64,000 nucleotides of DNA, from positions 329,476 through 393,475 of the forward strand of contig DGQP01000001.1 in the NCBI GenBank assembly GCA_002400415.1. The letters are read 5' to 3'. A program made the translations under genes and the position numbers. The DNA is from Chitinophagaceae bacterium UBA4411. Lineage in GTDB: Bacteria > Bacteroidota > Bacteroidia > Chitinophagales > Chitinophagaceae. Within the stretch, counting starts at the first letter, position 1, and the number at the start of each line of letters is the position of its first letter. The notes under the pieces are model-generated. The model searched no databases, had not been told where the DNA came from, and worked only from the letters and a program-made list of their open reading frames with translations. This document shows, piece by piece, positions 33,854-43,070 of the stretch.

Positions 33854-35565
33854 TGCAGCCGCTACTCCGGATAAATAACCTCTCTGTTGATTTCCTGGCA
33901 GAATCGGGCACTACAAATGCCTTAAAGAATATTTCTTTAACGGTTAGTCGTGGTGAAGTAGTCGCCATTGTCGGGGAATCAGGATCAGGCAAATCAGTCA
34001 CTTCTTTATCCATACTTCAGCTTTTACCATCACCCCCTGCCCGCTATTCATCCGGAGAAATTTTATTTGCTGAAGATGGGAATACTGTTATTGATATTCT
34101 AAAAAAAGACCGTCATTCGCTGCAGGACATAAGAGGCAACAAGATCGCTATGATCTTCCAGGAGCCGATGACCTCCCTGAACCCGGTAATGACCTGTGGC
34201 AAACAGGTGATGGAAGCATTGCAGTTGCATAAAAAATTATCCAAAGCTGCTGCAAAGCAAAAAACCATCGACTGGTTCAATAAAGTAAAATTACCCGATC
34301 CGGAAGCTGCATTCAACCGTTATCCTCACCAGCTCAGCGGGGGCCAGAAGCAACGGGTGATGATCGCCATGGCCATGTGCTGCGAGCCTTCTTTGTTAAT
34401 TTGTGATGAGCCGACTACAGCATTGGATGTGACCGTACAGAAAACGATCCTGCAACTGATCAGAGAATTGCAGCAGCAATCCAATATGGGCGTCATCTTT
34501 ATTACACATGACCTGGGTGTGGTGGCCGAGATCGCTGACCGTGCCTTGGTGATGTATAAAGGCGAGATCGTGGAAGAAAACAATGTCCGGTCATTGCTTA
34601 CTGTACCGCAACATCCTTATACCAGGGCATTAATGGCCTGCAGGCCGGTGAATCATGAACGGGGGGAAAGGTTGCCGGTAATTAGCGATTTTATGAAGAT
34701 TACAGACGACAGACCACAGACCGCAGTTCATCCCGTGAACAAAAGCTCTGTTGTTCATGGCCCATCGTCTGTGGTCCTGCTGAAAGCAGAGCGGCTTTCC
34801 GTCTGGTTTCCGGCCAAAAGAACATTGGTCGGCAAAGCTACTGCCTACACCAAAGCAGTGGACGATATCAGTTTTGAAGTGTATAAAGGAGAGACATTGG
34901 GTCTGGTAGGTGAAAGCGGCTGTGGTAAAACAACATTGGGAAGAACCTTATTGCGGCTTATCGATCCCACTGCAGGAACGATTACTTATAACGGCATTGA
35001 CCTCACCGCTAAAAAGAGAGAGGAACTTCGTTCACTTCGCAAGGATATCCAGATCGTTTTCCAGGACCCCTACTCTTCCCTGAATCCCCGGCTAACTATC
35101 GGCTCTGCCATAGCAGAACCACTAAAAGTGCATCATATCATTTCAACTGAAAAAGCCAGAAAAGAGAAAGTAACGGAGTTATTGGAAAAAGTAAACCTGA
35201 AAGCAGAACATTTTTCCCGCTACCCGCATGAGTTCAGCGGGGGGCAGCGGCAGCGGATCGTTATTGCAAGAGCACTTGCTCTGAACCCCTCTTTTATTAT
35301 ATGCGATGAATCGGTATCTGCTTTGGATGTAAGTGTGCAGGCACAGGTGCTGAACCTGCTGAACGATCTGAAAAAAGAATTCGGTTTCACTGTTATCTTT
35401 ATCTCGCACGATCTTTCCGTGGTCCGTTATATCAGCGACCGGATCATGGTCATGAACAAAGGCAAGATCGAAGAAAGCGGTAAAGCCGATGATATATATT
35501 TTAAACCGCAATCAGCCTATACGCAAAAACTGATCGCTTCTATCCCAACAGGTATTGTAGCCTGA
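33853..35565 (+). CDS. Fused dipeptide/oligopeptide ABC transporter ATPase (DppD-DppF type)
   Basis: 570 residues with two complete ABC ATPase modules, each energising peptide or metal-chelate import. Module 1: Walker A GESGSGKS, signature LSGGQKQR, Walker B LLICDEPTTALD. Module 2: Walker A GESGCGKT, signature FSGGQRQR, Walker B FIICDESVSALD. After module 1 comes the oligopeptide-type C-terminal strand PQHPYTRALMACRP. The linker at residues 284-308 is encoded by a GACCACAGAC-family palindromic repeat read in frame. No permease or binding protein is adjacent, as for GsiA/YejF orphans. It ends base-to-base against the convergent TraB-like gene. Confidence 0.93.
   Translation: MQPLLRINNLSVDFLAESGTTNALKNISLTVSRGEVVAIVGESGSGKSVTSLSILQLLPSPPARYSSGEILFAEDGNTVIDILKKDRHSLQDIRGNKIAMIFQEPMTSLNPVMTCGKQVMEALQLHKKLSKAAAKQKTIDWFNKVKLPDPEAAFNRYPHQLSGGQKQRVMIAMAMCCEPSLLICDEPTTALDVTVQKTILQLIRELQQQSNMGVIFITHDLGVVAEIADRALVMYKGEIVEENNVRSLLTVPQHPYTRALMACRPVNHERGERLPVISDFMKITDDRPQTAVHPVNKSSVVHGPSSVVLLKAERLSVWFPAKRTLVGKATAYTKAVDDISFEVYKGETLGLVGESGCGKTTLGRTLLRLIDPTAGTITYNGIDLTAKKREELRSLRKDIQIVFQDPYSSLNPRLTIGSAIAEPLKVHHIISTEKARKEKVTELLEKVNLKAEHFSRYPHEFSGGQRQRIVIARALALNPSFIICDESVSALDVSVQAQVLNLLNDLKKEFGFTVIFISHDLSVVRYISDRIMVMNKGKIEESGKADDIYFKPQSAYTQKLIASIPTGIVA
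34702..34778. repeat. Composite palindromic repeat inside the ABC transporter gene
   Basis: Outer arms GACCACAGAC (34712-34721) and GTCTGTGGTC (34767-34776) are perfect inverses. Inside them TGAACAA (34736-34742) pairs with TTGTTCA (34751-34757). The same outer motif flanks the four-helix-bundle gene 2 kb upstream. It is translated in frame as TDDRPQTAVHPVNKSSVVHG plus PSSVV in the loop between the two ATPase modules. Confidence 0.7.
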
Positions 35566-38500
35566 TCAAAACCTGATCCGGGGAACTGCATCATACCTCC
35601 CCTCTCTCTCGTCTTCATAAAATTCCCTGGCACTTTCCTTTCTTGAATAGAGTTTCTTCTTCATCTCTTTCCTCAACTGGTCATTCAAAGGCTCATCCTC
35701 TTTGATTTTTACATCCAGCAGCCCTGTGAAATCGTATTCTCCTCCATAACTCTTAAAGCTGGTATGCCAGCCAGGCACAACTGAGGTAAATGAAGGGAAC
35801 TTATCCGTTTCATCAAATTCAAAAAATCCCTGCTCTTCCGGCACTAATCCGACTATGCCCAGTTTCCAGCCCGCATCATCTTTTTTGCTTTTGTATTTGA
35901 AGAAATAAAAGAAGCCTTTCTTGTCCTTATACTCAGCGGGTAACCTGTCAACATATACTATAGTATCAGGCTTGCCATACGATTGTGAACCCAACAGCCT
36001 GCTCTTACCCAGATCAAGGTGGTTGTTATATTTTGCCGGAAATTTATCCAGTTGTTTCATTGTTTTCAGATCGCTGTAAAGTTCATACCTGAACTCATCC
36101 AGGCTGCCGAAATAAGCCAGTAAACTATCCGGGTATGATTTCCTGTTCCGCATCATCAGTAAGAGGGTATTATACTTCAGCCGTTTGTCATTCGATTGCA
36201 GCATCTGCAGCAGCAGGGGTTGCACATTGGGTTTACTGTCCCAATATGGTAATAACAAAGTTGCATAAAGGCTCAGATCATCATTACCCGCATCCTTTTC
36301 TTCGTAATCCAGGTAGGCAGGTTTCTTTTTATCTGTTTTACTTTCTTCTGCCTTTTCGATAGCAGCTTTCTTCTCTGCAATAGCCTGTTTTTTCAATTCC
36401 TGTTTGGCTTCGATAAAGAATTTGCTGAAATAGAGTTCATAATCTCTTGGTTTCACCAGGTTGCTGTCCACCATTTGCCCAAGTAATTGCATCACCGGGG
36501 TTTTATAATCGTCCAGGTTCAGCAAAGGCAACAGGTCAGGCAAAATCGTACGGGTCAGTTGTAATGAATCATATAGTTCCCGGAGAAAATCCCCATCCTT
36601 ATAGCCGCCAAAATAATCTCCATCCAGGTCGAGATTCCGGAGAGCAGACAAAGGAGGATACATCCTATATCCCTTCCCTCCCTTCTCCAGCACCGGGGGC
36701 TCAACGGCTATTATATCCCTGAACACATTGTATGCGTATTGCGTTTGCTGCTGTAACAATGTTTCCAGTGCAGCGTATTGAATATCTACTGTATCAGCAG
36801 CAGCATAATAGAGTTCCTTCAGGTAATCAGCTGCCGCTTTTGTTTTAATGTCATCGAGCTTATTGATCAATGCTTTTTTGGTATCCAGGTATTTTTTTTC
36901 TTCCCAGGTCAGCGAAGTAATTGCTTTTTTTAACTGTGGAAAGTCGGACGAATCCAGATCTATCGTTGCAATGCTTTTTACGGCTCTTTTATGTAAAACG
37001 CTGTCGCTGCTCATAAAATCAGCAAAGAAAACAGCTGATTTTTTCTCGTAGGGGTTGATACCTTTTAACGTATCAGCCGGTGCAAAAGTTTCATAAAATG
37101 ATTTTACGAACACACTGGGCTGACTCAACGTATCAGATTGCGTTGTCAGCGAAAAACCAACCCCGTCTTTATAATATTTTTTTGTCCATAATGTACGGCT
37201 GCTGCCGGTATCGGAAAGTATAGTTTCCCATACTTTCATCTTGTTGGGCAATTCATACTTCTTTTTATACCGGACGATCCAGCTGGAATCGCCCCGGAAA
37301 GAAACAGACTCCGTATCATCATCCAGCCGGCTGCTATCCTTAGTGTAGAAATACCTGGGCGATTTAAAGAACGAAACGTATATCTTTTCCCCGGTAGTAT
37401 CATTACTGATTACTTTGCTGCGGTAGGCGCCTCCTTCCAGCATATCATTCTCTGTTTCTTCCTCTTCATCATCGCCATAACCACCAAAATAATTGAAGCG
37501 GGGCATGTCGAGTCTTTCCTTTTTCTGTTCCGGGAAAACAGGGCTCTTCACGGTGAAGTATAAAGAAGTATCTTTTCTTTCTTTCACTTCGCCATATACA
37601 AAAGGCCTGATCTCAAATGAATTCAGGAAACTTTGCATTCCGGGAATCTCCTGTTTGCCATAAGCCACCAATGTATAATAATGCGGCCCCTGGATCAGGA
37701 AACGGACCAGGAAAACGCCGCCACTCTTGTCTTTATACTTGCAATCAAGCGAAGGATAGCCTTTGTAAGTACCTTGTTTGCGGCTGGTATTCTTATCTAT
37801 AAACTCCGATGCAGCAAAGCTTTCATCCAGCAGGCCAAGATCAAATGTATCCTCTCCCACGAACTCGTAGTTATGAATATCGGTTCTGATTACTCGGTAA
37901 TGGGTGTTTGTCACGCTGTCGCCTGCATCATAGATCCAGCTTCCATCATTGCCGGTATAGGGATCGTGGGGAAGATCAATACTGAAACCACCACAGGCTG
38001 GCGAGTATTTTCTCCAGCCTTTTACAGCCATATCCGCATTCTTTTCCTTTAGCTGGATACTGTTAAAGAACTTATTGGCCTCCGTTCCCAGTTTTACATA
38101 GTCCCCGTTGCCGCTCATCTTGAAAAACAATATCTCAAAAGGCGTGATGATGATATTGTAGCGCTGTATATCCCCTCTTCTTGTTTTATTGGTAATATCA
38201 AAACCGGTATAGCCGTTGCGGGTGATCTTTGTTCTGGATACAATCTTCCCGGGGATATTTTCATACAACAGGCTGTCAATTTTTTTATACACATCAGTGG
38301 TACTATGTCCCCACATCCAGCCATTGGTCATTACCCGGGTCACCATGTAATAGCTCCCGTTGGCCATATCGGCATATTGCTGCTGGTCGAGAAAAGCATC
38401 TTCGCCAAATTTGTAAAACTTACCGGGTATATCCACTTTATAAAAACCGTCAGTTGCGGTTTGTGTGTTGAAAGTGACCGGCACCCTGATCTTCTCTACC

Positions 38501-39420
38501 TGGTCTTTATGCTTACTATCTCTTTCGCCCATCTGCACCGGCCTCAGTTTATATCCTTTGGCCCGGAGCATTTCGATCACCCCTCTTTGCCCCGGCAGAT
38601 GCGCCGCACCAACACCCACAAACAAAGTGGACTTGCTTTTCAAAATGGAGTCAATAGAATTAGCCTGTATCTCATTCCGTTTGTATAGAAATTTCTCATC
38701 AAAAGCATCCGACATGCTGTTGAGTTTATTGATAGAATCCAGCCGGTCCAGGTTGCCGGTGCGGTAAGCTTCCTGTAATTTGTCCATCCCATATTCTTCA
38801 TCTATATCATAGCTCCGCTCTTTGATATTCTTATCTTTTGCCGCATCCTTATACGCTTCCTGCATCAGTTTCATACTCTCTCCATAATTTTCCACGCCGG
38901 TTACTTTCTTACCCCATTTCTTGCCACACTGGTAGATATACATATCGAGATAAGTATCTTCCTCAAAGTCGGCAGATTCATTTCCGTAAGAACGATACAA
39001 AAGGTTATTGATGGTGGAAGGATTACTGTAGAGGGAGCTTTCGATCTTTTTATCGTACTTATAAAATTTCAGGGTGGATATTTTTAAATAATCAGCAGGG
39101 CTTGAAAAATAACCACCAAAGCCGGCCACGCTGTAATCCATGCCACCCAATTCATATTTGCTCATATCTTCCTGCCAGCTTTCCGGGTTAGTCTCTAAAG
39201 CCACCACATCTGCATTACGAATGCCGATGTAAAATGAATCGGCCAGGTGAAAAGCGATCTTGCTGCTGACATGCATGGTGCCGAACAGGTAAGAAGGCTT
39301 TTTCAGGCCGTTGCCGCTGATCTCCCATAAAAGGCCGGGGTATTTTTTAGGTTTGGGTTTGGGCTGGGCTTGTAGAAAGAAGGGTGTCAGGATAAGGAGT
39401 GCAACGAAGAATTTCTTCAT
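35566..39420 (-). CDS. Very large TraB/GumN-family protein
   Basis: 1284 residues with signal peptide MKKFFVALLILTPFFLQAQ. Residues 30-310 are a TraB/GumN domain: LLWEISGNGLKKPSYLFGTMH, the ALETNPE motif, and FVGVGAAHLPGQRGVIEMLR. Typical TraB/GumN proteins are about 300 residues, so the remaining 970 residues are extra. They contain two repeats of a beta-rich segment with a conserved pattern (VPVTFNTQTATDGFYKVDIP; YSPACGGFSIDLPHDPY; DTSLYFTVKSPVFPEQ) and a long helical region (about 830-1130) with HEAT-like spacing. An acidic DDEEEETEND loop lies near 660. Probably periplasmic. TraB domains are thought to be metalloprotease-like; function unproven. A -7 box lies at 39452-39459. Confidence 0.82.
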   Translation of the reverse strand: MKKFFVALLILTPFFLQAQPKPKPKKYPGLLWEISGNGLKKPSYLFGTMHVSSKIAFHLADSFYIGIRNADVVALETNPESWQEDMSKYELGGMDYSVAGFGGYFSSPADYLKISTLKFYKYDKKIESSLYSNPSTINNLLYRSYGNESADFEEDTYLDMYIYQCGKKWGKKVTGVENYGESMKLMQEAYKDAAKDKNIKERSYDIDEEYGMDKLQEAYRTGNLDRLDSINKLNSMSDAFDEKFLYKRNEIQANSIDSILKSKSTLFVGVGAAHLPGQRGVIEMLRAKGYKLRPVQMGERDSKHKDQVEKIRVPVTFNTQTATDGFYKVDIPGKFYKFGEDAFLDQQQYADMANGSYYMVTRVMTNGWMWGHSTTDVYKKIDSLLYENIPGKIVSRTKITRNGYTGFDITNKTRRGDIQRYNIIITPFEILFFKMSGNGDYVKLGTEANKFFNSIQLKEKNADMAVKGWRKYSPACGGFSIDLPHDPYTGNDGSWIYDAGDSVTNTHYRVIRTDIHNYEFVGEDTFDLGLLDESFAASEFIDKNTSRKQGTYKGYPSLDCKYKDKSGGVFLVRFLIQGPHYYTLVAYGKQEIPGMQSFLNSFEIRPFVYGEVKERKDTSLYFTVKSPVFPEQKKERLDMPRFNYFGGYGDDEEEETENDMLEGGAYRSKVISNDTTGEKIYVSFFKSPRYFYTKDSSRLDDDTESVSFRGDSSWIVRYKKKYELPNKMKVWETILSDTGSSRTLWTKKYYKDGVGFSLTTQSDTLSQPSVFVKSFYETFAPADTLKGINPYEKKSAVFFADFMSSDSVLHKRAVKSIATIDLDSSDFPQLKKAITSLTWEEKKYLDTKKALINKLDDIKTKAAADYLKELYYAAADTVDIQYAALETLLQQQTQYAYNVFRDIIAVEPPVLEKGGKGYRMYPPLSALRNLDLDGDYFGGYKDGDFLRELYDSLQLTRTILPDLLPLLNLDDYKTPVMQLLGQMVDSNLVKPRDYELYFSKFFIEAKQELKKQAIAEKKAAIEKAEESKTDKKKPAYLDYEEKDAGNDDLSLYATLLLPYWDSKPNVQPLLLQMLQSNDKRLKYNTLLLMMRNRKSYPDSLLAYFGSLDEFRYELYSDLKTMKQLDKFPAKYNNHLDLGKSRLLGSQSYGKPDTIVYVDRLPAEYKDKKGFFYFFKYKSKKDDAGWKLGIVGLVPEEQGFFEFDETDKFPSFTSVVPGWHTSFKSYGGEYDFTGLLDVKIKEDEPLNDQLRKEMKKKLYSRKESAREFYEDEREGRYDAVPRIRF

Positions 39421-39749
39421 AAAGTGGAGGGTTCAGTTTTTAGACAGTCAACAAATTTAAGATGCAGGGTTCCAACTAAAAGCATAAAATTCGCCTGATT
39501 AGCCCTTTATGTCATCCGTGTAACGCGGTATTTAGTGGCGGGGAAGGCCGGAACGGTAGAAAGAATGTGCAAAATAAAAAGGGATTTTGAGGCAGGATGA
39601 CGTAACTTCGCCGCCTTTAAAAGTCATCATATTGACCAAACCCGGCGCCGTAAGGCCGGATTTGATCCGCCACAGGCAGTTTCGGCCCCACCGCCAAAGC
39701 CCTTTCCGCCCGGTTTGCGTCATGAGATCAGGAAAAAATTATTATACTC
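39421..39749. other. 329-bp divergent intergenic region upstream of queA
   Basis: Carries the TraB-like promoter (minus-strand TAAATTTG at 39452-39459, 32 bp from its ATG). The half nearer queA is more GC-rich and has short GC hairpins, e.g. CCGGC/GCCGG around 39643-39659. No credible ORF: the frames here have no recognisable product. An RNA element cannot be excluded, but I see no known fold such as a preQ1 aptamer. Confidence 0.35.
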
Positions 39750-40799
39750 ATGAAGCTTTCACAATTCCGTTTCGACCTACCCCTCAATCTTATTGCCCAG
39801 AACCCTGCGAAAAGAAGAGAAGATGCCCGTATGATGGTGGTGCACCGCCACACCGGCCAGATCGAGAACAAACATTTCCGCGACATTCTGGACTATTTTG
39901 ACGACAAAGACGCTTTTGTGGTGAACAACACGAAAGTATTCCCGGCCCGTATGTACGGCAGGAAGGAAAAAACAGGTGCCAAGATCGAAGTGTTCCTGCT
40001 CCGTGAATTAAATAAACCCAACCGCCTCTGGGATGTGATCGTTGATCCCGCAAGGAAGATCAGGGTGGGTAACAAACTCTATTTCGGCGACCAGGAAGAC
40101 CTGGTAGCAGAAGTTATTGATAACACCACCAGCCGCGGCCGTACCATCCGTTTTCTCTGGGAAGGCAGCGAGGAAGAATTCCGTGCCCAGTTAGAGAAAC
40201 TCGGTGAAACCCCATTGCCCAAATACATTAAAAGAAAGCCTGACGAAGAAGATAAAGAACGTTACCAGACCGTTTACGCCAAACATGAAGGAGCTGTGGC
40301 GGCACCAACAGCGGGTCTGCATTTCAGCCGGGAGCTGATCAAACGTCTGGAGATAAAAGGTATCCGTTTTGCAGAAGTAACCCTGCACACCGGCCTCGGC
40401 ACTTTCCGCCCGATTGAAGTGGAGGATCTGAGCAAACATAAAATGGATGCCGAATATTATAATATTGATGATACCGCCTGCAAGATTGTGAACAGGGCCA
40501 AAGAATATGGTCACCGTATCTGCTCCGTTGGCACTACCACCATGAGGGCTTTGGAATCTTCTTTCACTGCACAGAAATTATTGAAACCCTCCGAAGGCTG
40601 GACCAATATGTTCATCCACCCGCCCTATGATTTCAATATCGCGGATTCTTTAGTAACAAATTTCCATTTACCCAAGACCAGCCTGCTGATCATGACCTGT
40701 GCTTTTGCCGGTTATGAACTGACCATGGAAGCCTATAAAAAAGCAATCAAGGATAAATACCGGTTCTTTAGTTATGGCGATGCATTATTGATCATCTGA
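39750..40799 (+). CDS. queA: S-adenosylmethionine:tRNA ribosyltransferase-isomerase
   Basis: Transfers and isomerises the ribosyl group of SAM onto preQ1-tRNA to make epoxyqueuosine, the penultimate step for queuosine at the wobble position. Family motifs are complete: FRFDLPLNLIAQNPAKRRED at the N-terminus, VNNTKVFPARMYGRK, AAPTAGLHFS, TLHTGLGTFRPI and the C-terminal NFHLPKTSLLIMTCAFAG. 349 residues, standard. Single gene with its own terminator. MnmA at 58.4 kb also modifies wobble uridine but is not linked. Confidence 0.96.
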   Translation: MKLSQFRFDLPLNLIAQNPAKRREDARMMVVHRHTGQIENKHFRDILDYFDDKDAFVVNNTKVFPARMYGRKEKTGAKIEVFLLRELNKPNRLWDVIVDPARKIRVGNKLYFGDQEDLVAEVIDNTTSRGRTIRFLWEGSEEEFRAQLEKLGETPLPKYIKRKPDEEDKERYQTVYAKHEGAVAAPTAGLHFSRELIKRLEIKGIRFAEVTLHTGLGTFRPIEVEDLSKHKMDAEYYNIDDTACKIVNRAKEYGHRICSVGTTTMRALESSFTAQKLLKPSEGWTNMFIHPPYDFNIADSLVTNFHLPKTSLLIMTCAFAGYELTMEAYKKAIKDKYRFFSYGDALLII

Positions 40800-40829
40800 C
40801 CGGGTAACCATATTGATTAGAATTCAGAC

Positions 40830-40857
40830 GGCCTCACGAAAGTGGGGCTGTTTTTTT
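40830..40857 (+). terminator. Rho-independent terminator of queA
   Basis: Stem GGCCTCAC (40830-40837) / GTGGGGCT (40842-40849) with a GAAA loop and two G-U pairs, followed by seven T residues. Confidence 0.82.
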
Positions 40858-40869
40858 GTAATTTAAAGT

Positions 40870-41226
40870 ATGAAAGCCAGCTATTTAACCATACAAGGAG
40901 AAGATTGTTATTTCGAATTGCTTGATATGTTTGAAAGGGAGATAAAAATTTCCTTTAAGAGTAATATCATTGATGGAGTATTATTATTTGCTGAAGATTA
41001 TAGCGTGATGAATTCTTCTGACTTAATGATCGTGATACGAATACAAAGAATTAATAGCAAAGAGGATCAATGTGAAATCGAGATCGTATCAGGCGGAGGT
41101 GGTGAAGGTCTTTTCTCTCTGACATTTGGTAATGAGAAAAGAAGGCTGAATAAGTTTGCCAATTTGATATACGAGTTCTGTCAACACAGAAGATATCAGG
41201 CTTCTGAACTTGTAGTAACAAAATAG
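40870..41226 (+). CDS. Hypothetical protein, 118 residues
   Basis: No signal peptide or membrane segment. The start MKASYLTIQGEDCYFELLDM and the following alternation of charged and hydrophobic residues suggest a small alpha/beta cytosolic protein. A glycine run (SGGGGEGLFS) lies near residue 75. No family recognised. It lies 13 bp after the queA T-run and is probably a separate unit. More AT-rich than queA, so possibly a later arrival. Confidence 0.6.
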   Translation: MKASYLTIQGEDCYFELLDMFEREIKISFKSNIIDGVLLFAEDYSVMNSSDLMIVIRIQRINSKEDQCEIEIVSGGGGEGLFSLTFGNEKRRLNKFANLIYEFCQHRRYQASELVVTK

Positions 41227-41296
41227 TATTAGCGGCTCTTTCTTAACCTTCCCCTAACACAATCATGCAGTAAATTACAGGAAGGAGGAAAAGGTT

Positions 41297-41767
41297 ATGA
41301 AAAAGATCAGTGCTCTGGTTACCAGTATTTTTCTCAGCCTGCTCATCAATGCCCAGGCTTACAAAGGCAATACCCCAACAACAACACCCGAAGAAAAACT
41401 GAACGAACTCTATTGTTCAGGGCTTTTTAAAACAAGCGACGGTACCATCCTGGATATCGCTTCCGATGTTACTGTCAAAGGGTACCTGAATATTTTAGAC
41501 TGGCTGCCGGGCCGTGTGGCGGGTTTGCAGGTGTATACGTCCAGAATGGGTGTCAGCATTCCTTTAATCCGCGGTTCGGTACCCGGCATCTACGTGGATG
41601 AAATGCCGGTCTCCATCAGTTACCTGCAGGTGCTGAATATAAATGATATTGCCATCGTGAAAGTGATCAAAACGCCTTTCTACGGTGGTTTTAATGGCGG
41701 CGGTGGCGCTATTGCCATTTACACCCTTGGTGGTGAAGAAGAGGAAGCAGAAGAAAGCGGGGGATAA
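41297..41767 (+). CDS. Solitary TonB-receptor plug-domain protein
   Basis: 156 residues with signal peptide MKKISALVTSIFLSLLINAQ. Residues 60-150 match a TonB-dependent receptor plug: YLNILDWLPGRVAGLQVYTS, PLIRGSVPGIYVDEMPV, and VIKTPFYGGFNGGGGAIAIY, ending in an acidic tail GGEEEEAEESGG. The barrel is absent and no barrel ORF follows; the next gene is convergent, 1 bp away. A strong Shine-Dalgarno-like GAAGGAGG at 41281-41288 precedes the ATG, unusual in this phylum. Perhaps a remnant or a periplasmic plug-like binding protein. Confidence 0.75.
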   Translation: MKKISALVTSIFLSLLINAQAYKGNTPTTTPEEKLNELYCSGLFKTSDGTILDIASDVTVKGYLNILDWLPGRVAGLQVYTSRMGVSIPLIRGSVPGIYVDEMPVSISYLQVLNINDIAIVKVIKTPFYGGFNGGGGAIAIYTLGGEEEEAEESGG

Positions 41768-41768
41768 A

Positions 41769-42992
41769 TTATTTCTCCGGCACATAATCCACCGGCAGCA
41801 GGTTGGATATTTTCTCGGACCAGCCCCAGTACCAGGAAGTAAAAAAATCCTGCGGGTTATAATAATTGCCATGGTCATCCACCGTAATAAATTCATCATT
41901 CAGCAGCATCACCAGTGAACGCTGGAAACCGGGCTTCCTGTTTTCCATGGTTGATCTCAGGTAGGCTTCTTCCTCATACTCTCCTTTATATGTTATATAG
42001 AGATAATTGGGAAAATACAATGCCTTGTACTTTCCCTCCGTTTGCACAATGAGACTGTCAGCCGTCAGCAGACCGGCCCCATACACATCGATATGATCTT
42101 TCTGCCGCATTACCTGCTGGTAATAGGCCGAAGAATCTCCTGAAGCGCCGACCTCGACGACCATCCCGCCCCCGGGGCTTGTTTTGATCGCTTTTGCAAG
42201 TTCCTTATAGATTTGTTTTACCCGCTCCTTTTCAGCATTGGGAATCCGGGTCATTCTGCGCACCTCAAAGCCTTCCTCTTTCAATTTATTATTGTAAAGG
42301 CTTTGCATAAAATGCACCACCGATCCCTTAAAAGCTTCAGTACGGCGGCGCAACCATTTTTCTTTCGGCTCTTTTCCTTCTTTCGTCTTGTCTTCAAACA
42401 GCGGGTAGCCGAGGTAAAAAGTAGTATGTTCTTTAAAACTCACTTCAAAATTCTCCAGCTGGTATTTAATCGTATAGCCCAGCGCTTTGTTCTCAATAAT
42501 AACCGGTTCATCCGCGTAGGCTGTGACACGGTTACTTTTTTTATAGTACCTGAATCTGATCTTATTTGTATTCTTAATCTTACAATGCATCCCATTCTCT
42601 GTGGTGCCGATAAAATTATCCATGAACATTTTCCCCCACTTATCCCAGCCTTCTTCCAGGAACGGCTCCACGGTTACATTCGCCAGTTCTTTCACCCTGA
42701 TTGATAACTGTACTTTTAGCTGCAATGGCAGCTGCTGCTCACTGAATGAATAGACATTGGTCTCATAACCGATACAGGAAATGACAAGATCATGTTTACC
42801 AGGTGGTATATCCTGCAATTCAAATTGTCCTTCGCTGTTTGTCACAGTCCCTTTAGAGCTATTACTGATAAAAACACTGCTGCCGGGAATAACAGCACCG
42901 GTGGCGTCGTTCACCACACGGCCCCTGATCGTCCGCTGGGCATCAGCGGTAACCACCAAAAGGATTAATACTAAAATTGCCGGCACTCTCAT
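41769..42992 (-). CDS. Carboxypeptidase-regulatory-like domain protein
   Basis: 407 residues from the ATG at 42992, giving the signal peptide MRVPAILVLILLVVTADAQ; an upstream ATG at 43040 would bury it. Residues 22-110 form a CarboxypepD_reg-like beta-sandwich (IRGRVVNDATGAVIPGSSVF; GQFELQDIPPGKHDLVISCI), as in the N-termini of TonB receptors. The rest is a unique region rich in Lys/Arg with paired aromatics (YKALYFPNYLYITYKGEY), known only as an uncharacterised C-terminal part in Bacteroidota. No barrel or plug. Likely periplasmic or outer-membrane-associated. Unknown function. Confidence 0.78.
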   Translation of the reverse strand: MRVPAILVLILLVVTADAQRTIRGRVVNDATGAVIPGSSVFISNSSKGTVTNSEGQFELQDIPPGKHDLVISCIGYETNVYSFSEQQLPLQLKVQLSIRVKELANVTVEPFLEEGWDKWGKMFMDNFIGTTENGMHCKIKNTNKIRFRYYKKSNRVTAYADEPVIIENKALGYTIKYQLENFEVSFKEHTTFYLGYPLFEDKTKEGKEPKEKWLRRRTEAFKGSVVHFMQSLYNNKLKEEGFEVRRMTRIPNAEKERVKQIYKELAKAIKTSPGGGMVVEVGASGDSSAYYQQVMRQKDHIDVYGAGLLTADSLIVQTEGKYKALYFPNYLYITYKGEYEEEAYLRSTMENRKPGFQRSLVMLLNDEFITVDDHGNYYNPQDFFTSWYWGWSEKISNLLPVDYVPEK

Positions 42993-43070
42993 GTACCGGC
43001 AATTTACAATCTGCTTATTACAATTCGCCTGTCTTAACATTAATTAACCAGGCGGGGCTTTTATGAAAAT

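Noticed and set aside
39587..39901. 104-codon frame overlapping the queA start
   Set aside because: Arg/Pro-rich translation of GC-rich leader DNA that runs into queA in another frame; no support as a gene.
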